Shown in pieces: positions 53,201-59,200 of a stretch of 64,000 nucleotides of DNA. The notes beneath the pieces are model-generated. The model did not search any database. It had not been told where the DNA came from and worked only from the letters and a program-made list of their open reading frames with translations. Source of the stretch: Bolinopsis microptera (taxonomy: Eukaryota > Ctenophora > Tentaculata > Lobata > Bolinopsidae). Within the stretch, counting starts at the first letter, position 1, and each line of letters opens with the position of its first letter. A program made the translations under genes and the position numbers. Location of the stretch: NCBI RefSeq assembly GCF_026151205.1, contig NC_087072.1, forward strand, positions 255,501 through 319,500. Direction: 5' to 3'.

Positions 53201-56200
53201 GATTAGATTGTGCAGGATTTGCATCTGCTCCAAGCGCAGACGCACGTTTGTAGCCTTCATCCACTGCTGTAAACGAGGCGACTCGTTCAGGTAGAACAGT
53301 TCAGCACCAGGGCGACCTACTACCAGTGTGGTGTAAATCTGACCATTCTCCAGCGGATTTAGTTTACTGTAGTAAGAAGTGCAGATAACCTGGTCATCTG
53401 CAAGAAAATCTACTGGGAACTGGGACGCGGGGACGTTGTAGTACAACTCACAATCACTATCTGTTGGAACGTAGATCTGCAAATATGTTACATTATTACA
53501 TAAATCTGTGGGGAAACGGAGAATATAAAATAACACAATTACAATTTACATAAAATAATAATATATACGGCCCCAACGTTAATGTGGCTCTTGCTATGTG
53601 TTGGTTCAGCCGAATTAATTATTATATAATCAAGTTTATTTTTCTTTTTTAGTTAGTTGTCATCCGGCCACACAATAAGCAACTTATATTGCAGCACCAT
53701 TTATTAATTAGAATATCAAAATATGTCATTGTAATTTTGCATGGCTGAAATGTAACGCTTGATTTATATATATAATAATGGGGGGGGTGTCATGTCCGTC
53801 TATGTCCGCCTATGTCCTGTCCTTTTTGGATTCTATGAGACAACGGACGTGTTTTTTGGGACATTGGCGGACACGGACGGACATTGGCGGATTCGGACGG
53901 ACATTGGCGGACTTGGACGGACATTGGCGGACTCGGACGGACATTGGCGGACTTGGATGGACATTGGTGGACATTAGCGGACATTAGTGGACAAACATTT
54001 TGAGGACTGAAGAGTACTGAAGAGTACTGAGGAGGATGGCTGAGAAGGATGGCTGAGGAGGATGGCTGAGGAGGATGACTGAGGAGGATGACTGAGGAGG
54101 ATGACTGAGGAGGATGACTGAGGGAGGAGAAGGATCAGGAAGACCCAGGAGGAGGAGGACCCAGAAGGAGGACCTAGGAGGAGGAGGAGAACTGAGGAGG
54201 ATGACTCAGGAGGAGGAGGACTCAGGAGGAGGACTGAGGAGGACTGAGGAGGACTGAGAAGGAGGAGGACTCAGGAGGATGGCTGAGGAGGATGACTGAG
54301 AGGGAGGAGGAGGAGGAAGAGGAGGAAGAGGACTGAGGAGGAGGAGGAGAAGGAGGACCCAGGAGGAGGAGGACCCAGGAGGAGGAGGACCCAGGAGGAT
54401 GACCCAGGAAAAGGCCCCAGGAGGAGGAGGAGGACTGGGGAGGAGGAGAACTGTTGAGGACTGATGAGGAGGACTGAGGAGGGGAGGAGGAAGAGGACTG
54501 GGGAGGATCAGGAAGACCCAGGAGGAGGAGGAGGAATCAGGAGGAGGAGGAGGACTGAGGAGGACTGAGGAGGAGGACTGACGGTGACTGAGAAGGAGGA
54601 GGACTGAGGAGTACTGAAGAGGATGGCTGAGGAGGATGGCTGGGGAGGATGGCTGAGGAGGAATGAGGATGACTGAGGAGGATGACTGAGAGGGAGGAGG
54701 AGGAGGACTCAGGAGGAGGACTCAGAAGGAAGAGGAGGAGGACTCAGGAGAAGGACTCAGGAGGAGGACTTAGGAGAAATAAGAAGGAGGACTGAGGAGA
54801 ACTGAGGAGGAGGAGGAGGAGGAGGAGGACTGAATAGGAGGAGGAGAAGGAGGGGGACTGGGAGAGGACTGGGGAGGAGGAGGACTGATGAGAAGGATGA
54901 GGAGGAGGACCCAGGAGAAGGAGGACTGAGGACCGAGGAGGAAGAGGAAGAGGATGAAGAGGAGGAGGAGGACTGAGGAGGAGGACTGAGGAGGACTGAG
55001 GAGGATGGCTGAGGAGGATGACTGAGAGGGAAGAGGAGGAGGAGGAGGACTCAGGAGGAGGAGGAGGACTGAGGAGGACTGAGAAGGAGGAGGAGGAGAA
55101 GGACTGAATAGGAGGAGGAGGAGGGGGACTGGGGGAGGACTGAGGAGGAGGACTGAGGAGGAGGATGAGGAGGAGGACTGAGGAGGACTGAGGACTGAGG
55201 AGGAAGAGGAGGAGGATGAAGAGGAGGAGGAGGACCCAGGAGGAGGACTCAGGAGGAGGAGGAGGACTGGGGAGAAAAGGACTGTTGAGGACTGATGAGG
55301 AGGACTGAGGACGAGGAGGAGGAGTAGGAGGAGACTGAGGAGGGGAGGAGGAAGAGGACTGAGGAAGATCAGGAAGACCCAGGGGGAGGAGGAGGAAGAG
55401 TAGGAGGAGGAAGCATCTAAATGTTATTTCCATTTTTGTCCGTTTTTGTCCATTTTTGTCCGTTTTTGTCCGCTCTATTTTTTGTCCGTTTTGAAAATAT
55501 AGGGTACCGAACGGACAAAAAACATGATCCCCTATAACAGCAAAAATTGAACATTTTATTTAGCAATTTAGGTGTCCATTAATGTCCGCCTATGTCCGTC
55601 TATGTCCGCCTATGTCCGCCTATGTCCGCCTATGTCCGTCTATGTCCGCCTATGTCCGCCTATGGAGAAGGAGAAGGACTCAGGAGGAGGACTTAGGAGA
55701 AATAAGAAGGAGGACTGAGGAGAACTGAGGAGGAGGAGGAGGAGGAGGACTGAATAGGAGGAGGAGAAGGAGGGGGACTGGGAGAGGACTGGGGAGGAGG
55801 AGGACTGATGAGAAGGATGAGGAGGAGGACCCAGGAGAAGGAGGACTGAGGACCGAGGAGGAAGAGGAAGAGGATGAAGAGGAGGAGGAGGACTGAGGAG
55901 GAGGACTGAGGAGGACTGAGGAGGATGGCTGAGGAGGATGACTGAGAGGGAAGAGGAGGAGGAGGAGGACTCAGGAGGAGGAGGAGGACTGAGGAGGACT
56001 GAGAAGGAGGAGGAGGAGAAGGACTGAATAGGAGGAGGAGGAGGGGGACTGGGGGAGGACTGAGGAGGAGGACTGAGGAGGAGGATGAGGAGGAGGACTG
56101 AGGAGGACTGAGGACTGAGGAGGAAGAGGAGGAGGATGAAGAGGAGGAGGAGGACCCAGGAGGAGGACTCAGGAGGAGGAGGAGGACTGGGGAGAAAAGG

Positions 56201-59200
56201 ACTGTTGAGGACTGATGAGGAGGACTGAGGACGAGGAGGAGGAGTAGGAGGAGACTGAGGAGGGGAGGAGGAAGAGGACTGAGGAAGATCAGGAAGACCC
56301 AGGGGGAGGAGGAGGAAGAGTAGGAGGAGGAAGCATCTAAATGTTATTTCCATTTTTGTCCGTTTTTGTCCATTTTTGTCCGTTTTTGTCCGCTCTATTT
56401 TTTGTCCGTTTTGAAAATATAGGGTACCGAACGGACAAAAAACATGATCCCCTATAACAGCAAAAATTTAACATTTTATTTAGCAATTTAGGTGTCCATT
56501 AATGTCCGCCTATGTCCGCCTATGTCCGTCTATGTCCGCCTATGTCCGCCTATGTCCGCCTATGTCCGTCTATGTCCGCCTATGTCCGCCTATGTCCGTC
56601 TATGTCCGCCTATGTCCGCCTATGTCCGCCTATGGAGAAGGAGAAGGACTCAGGAGGAGGACTTAGGAGAAATAAGAAGGAGGACTGAGGAGAACTGAGG
56701 AGGAGGAGGAGGAGGAGGACTGAATAGGAGGAGGAGAAGGAGGGGGACTGGGAGAGGACTGGGGAGGAGGAGGACTGATGAGAAGGATGAGGAGGAGGAC
56801 CCAGGAGAAGGAGGACTGAGGACCGAGGAGGAAGAGGAAGAGGATGAAGAGGAGGAGGAGGACTGAGGAGGAGGACTGAGGAGGACTGAGGAGGATGGCT
56901 GAGGAGGATGACTGAGAGGGAAGAGGAGGAGGAGGAGGACTCAGGAGGAGGAGGAGGACTGAGGAGGACTGAGAAGGAGGAGGAGGAGAAGGACTGAATA
57001 GGAGGAGGAGGAGGGGGACTGGGGGAGGACTGAGGAGGAGGACTGAGGAGGAGGATGAGGAGGAGGACTGAGGAGGACTGAGGACTGAGGAGGAAGAGGA
57101 GGAGGATGAAGAGGAGGAGGAGGACCCAGGAGGAGGACTCTGGAGGAGGAGGAGGACTGAGGAGGAGGACTGAGGAGGACTGAGGAGGATGGCTGAGGAG
57201 GATGACTGAGAGGGAAGAGGAGGAGGAGGAGGACTCAGGAGGAGGAGGAGGACTGAGGAGGACTGAGAAGGAGGAGGAGGAGAAGGACTGAATAGGAGGA
57301 GGAGGAGGGGGACTGGGGGAGGACTGAGGAGGAGGACTGAGGAGGAGGATGAGGAGGAGGACTGAGGAGGACTGAGGACTGAGGAGGAAGAGGAGGAGGA
57401 TGAAGAGGAGGAGGAGGACCCAGGAGGAGGACTCAGGAGGAGGAGGAGGACTGGGGAGAAAAGGACTGTTGAGGACTGATGAGGAGGACTGAGGACGAGG
57501 AGGAGGAGTAGGAGGAGACTGAGGAGGGGAGGAGGAAGAGGACTGAGGAAGATCAGGAAGACCCAGGGGGAGGAGGAGGAAGAGTAGGAGGAGGAAGCAT
57601 CTAAATGTTATTTCCATTTTTGTCCGTTTTTGTCCATTTTTGTCCGTTTTTGTCCGCTCTATTTTTTGTCCGTTTTGAAAATATAGGGTACCGAACGGAC
57701 AAAAAACATGATCCCCTATAACAGCAAAAATTGAACATTTTATTTAGCAATTTAGGTGTCCATTAATGTCCGCCTATGTCCGTCTATGTCCGCCTATGTC
57801 CGCCTATGTCCGCCTATGTCCGTCTATGTCCGCCTATGTCCGCCTATGGAGAAGGAGAAGGACTCAGGAGGAGGACTTAGGAGAAATAAGAAGGAGGACT
57901 GAGGAGAACTGAGGAGGAGGAGGAGGAGGAGGACTGAATAGGAGGAGGAGAAGGAGGGGGACTGGGAGAGGACTGGGGAGGAGGAGGACTGATGAGAAGG
58001 ATGAGGAGGAGGACCCAGGAGAAGGAGGACTGAGGACCGAGGAGGAAGAGGAAGAGGATGAAGAGGAGGAGGAGGACTGAGGAGGAGGACTGAGGAGGAC
58101 TGAGGAGGATGGCTGAGGAGGATGACTGAGAGGGAAGAGGAGGAGGAGGAGGACTCAGGAGGAGGAGGAGGACTGAGGAGGACTGAGAAGGAGGAGGAGG
58201 AGAAGGACTGAATAGGAGGAGGAGGAGGGGGACTGGGGGAGGACTGAGGAGGAGGACTGAGGAGGAGGATGAGGAGGAGGACTGAGGAGGACTGAGGACT
58301 GAGGAGGAAGAGGAGGAGGATGAAGAGGAGGAGGAGGACCCAGGAGGAGGACTCAGGAGGAGGAGGAGGACTGGGGAGAAAAGGACTGTTGAGGACTGAT
58401 GAGGAGGACTGAGGACGAGGAGGAGGAGTAGGAGGAGACTGAGGAGGGGAGGAGGAAGAGGACTGAGGAAGATCAGGAAGACCCAGGGGGAGGAGGAGGA
58501 AGAGTAGGAGGAGGAAGCATCTAAATGTTATTTCCATTTTTGTCCGTTTTTGTCCATTTTTGTCCGTTTTTGTCCGCTCTATTTTTTGTCCGTTTTGAAA
58601 ATATAGGGTACCGAACGGACAAAAAACATGATCCCCTATAACAGCAAAAATTTAACATTTTATTTAGCAATTTAGGTGTCCATTAATGTCCGCCTATGTC
58701 CGCCTATGTCCGTCTATGTCCGCCTATGTCCGCCTATGTCCGCCTATGTCCGTCTATGTCCGCCTATGTCCGCCTATGTCCGTCTATGTCCGCCTATGTC
58801 CGCCTATGTCCGCCTATGGAGAAGGAGAAGGACTCAGGAGGAGGACTTAGGAGAAATAAGAAGGAGGACTGAGGAGAACTGAGGAGGAGGAGGAGGAGGA
58901 GGACTGAATAGGAGGAGGAGAAGGAGGGGGACTGGGAGAGGACTGGGGAGGAGGAGGACTGATGAGAAGGATGAGGAGGAGGACCCAGGAGAAGGAGGAC
59001 TGAGGACCGAGGAGGAAGAGGAAGAGGATGAAGAGGAGGAGGAGGACTGAGGAGGAGGACTGAGGAGGACTGAGGAGGATGGCTGAGGAGGATGACTGAG
59101 AGGGAAGAGGAGGAGGAGGAGGACTCAGGAGGAGGAGGAGGACTGAGGAGGACTGAGAAGGAGGAGGAGGAGAAGGACTGAATAGGAGGAGGAGGAGGGG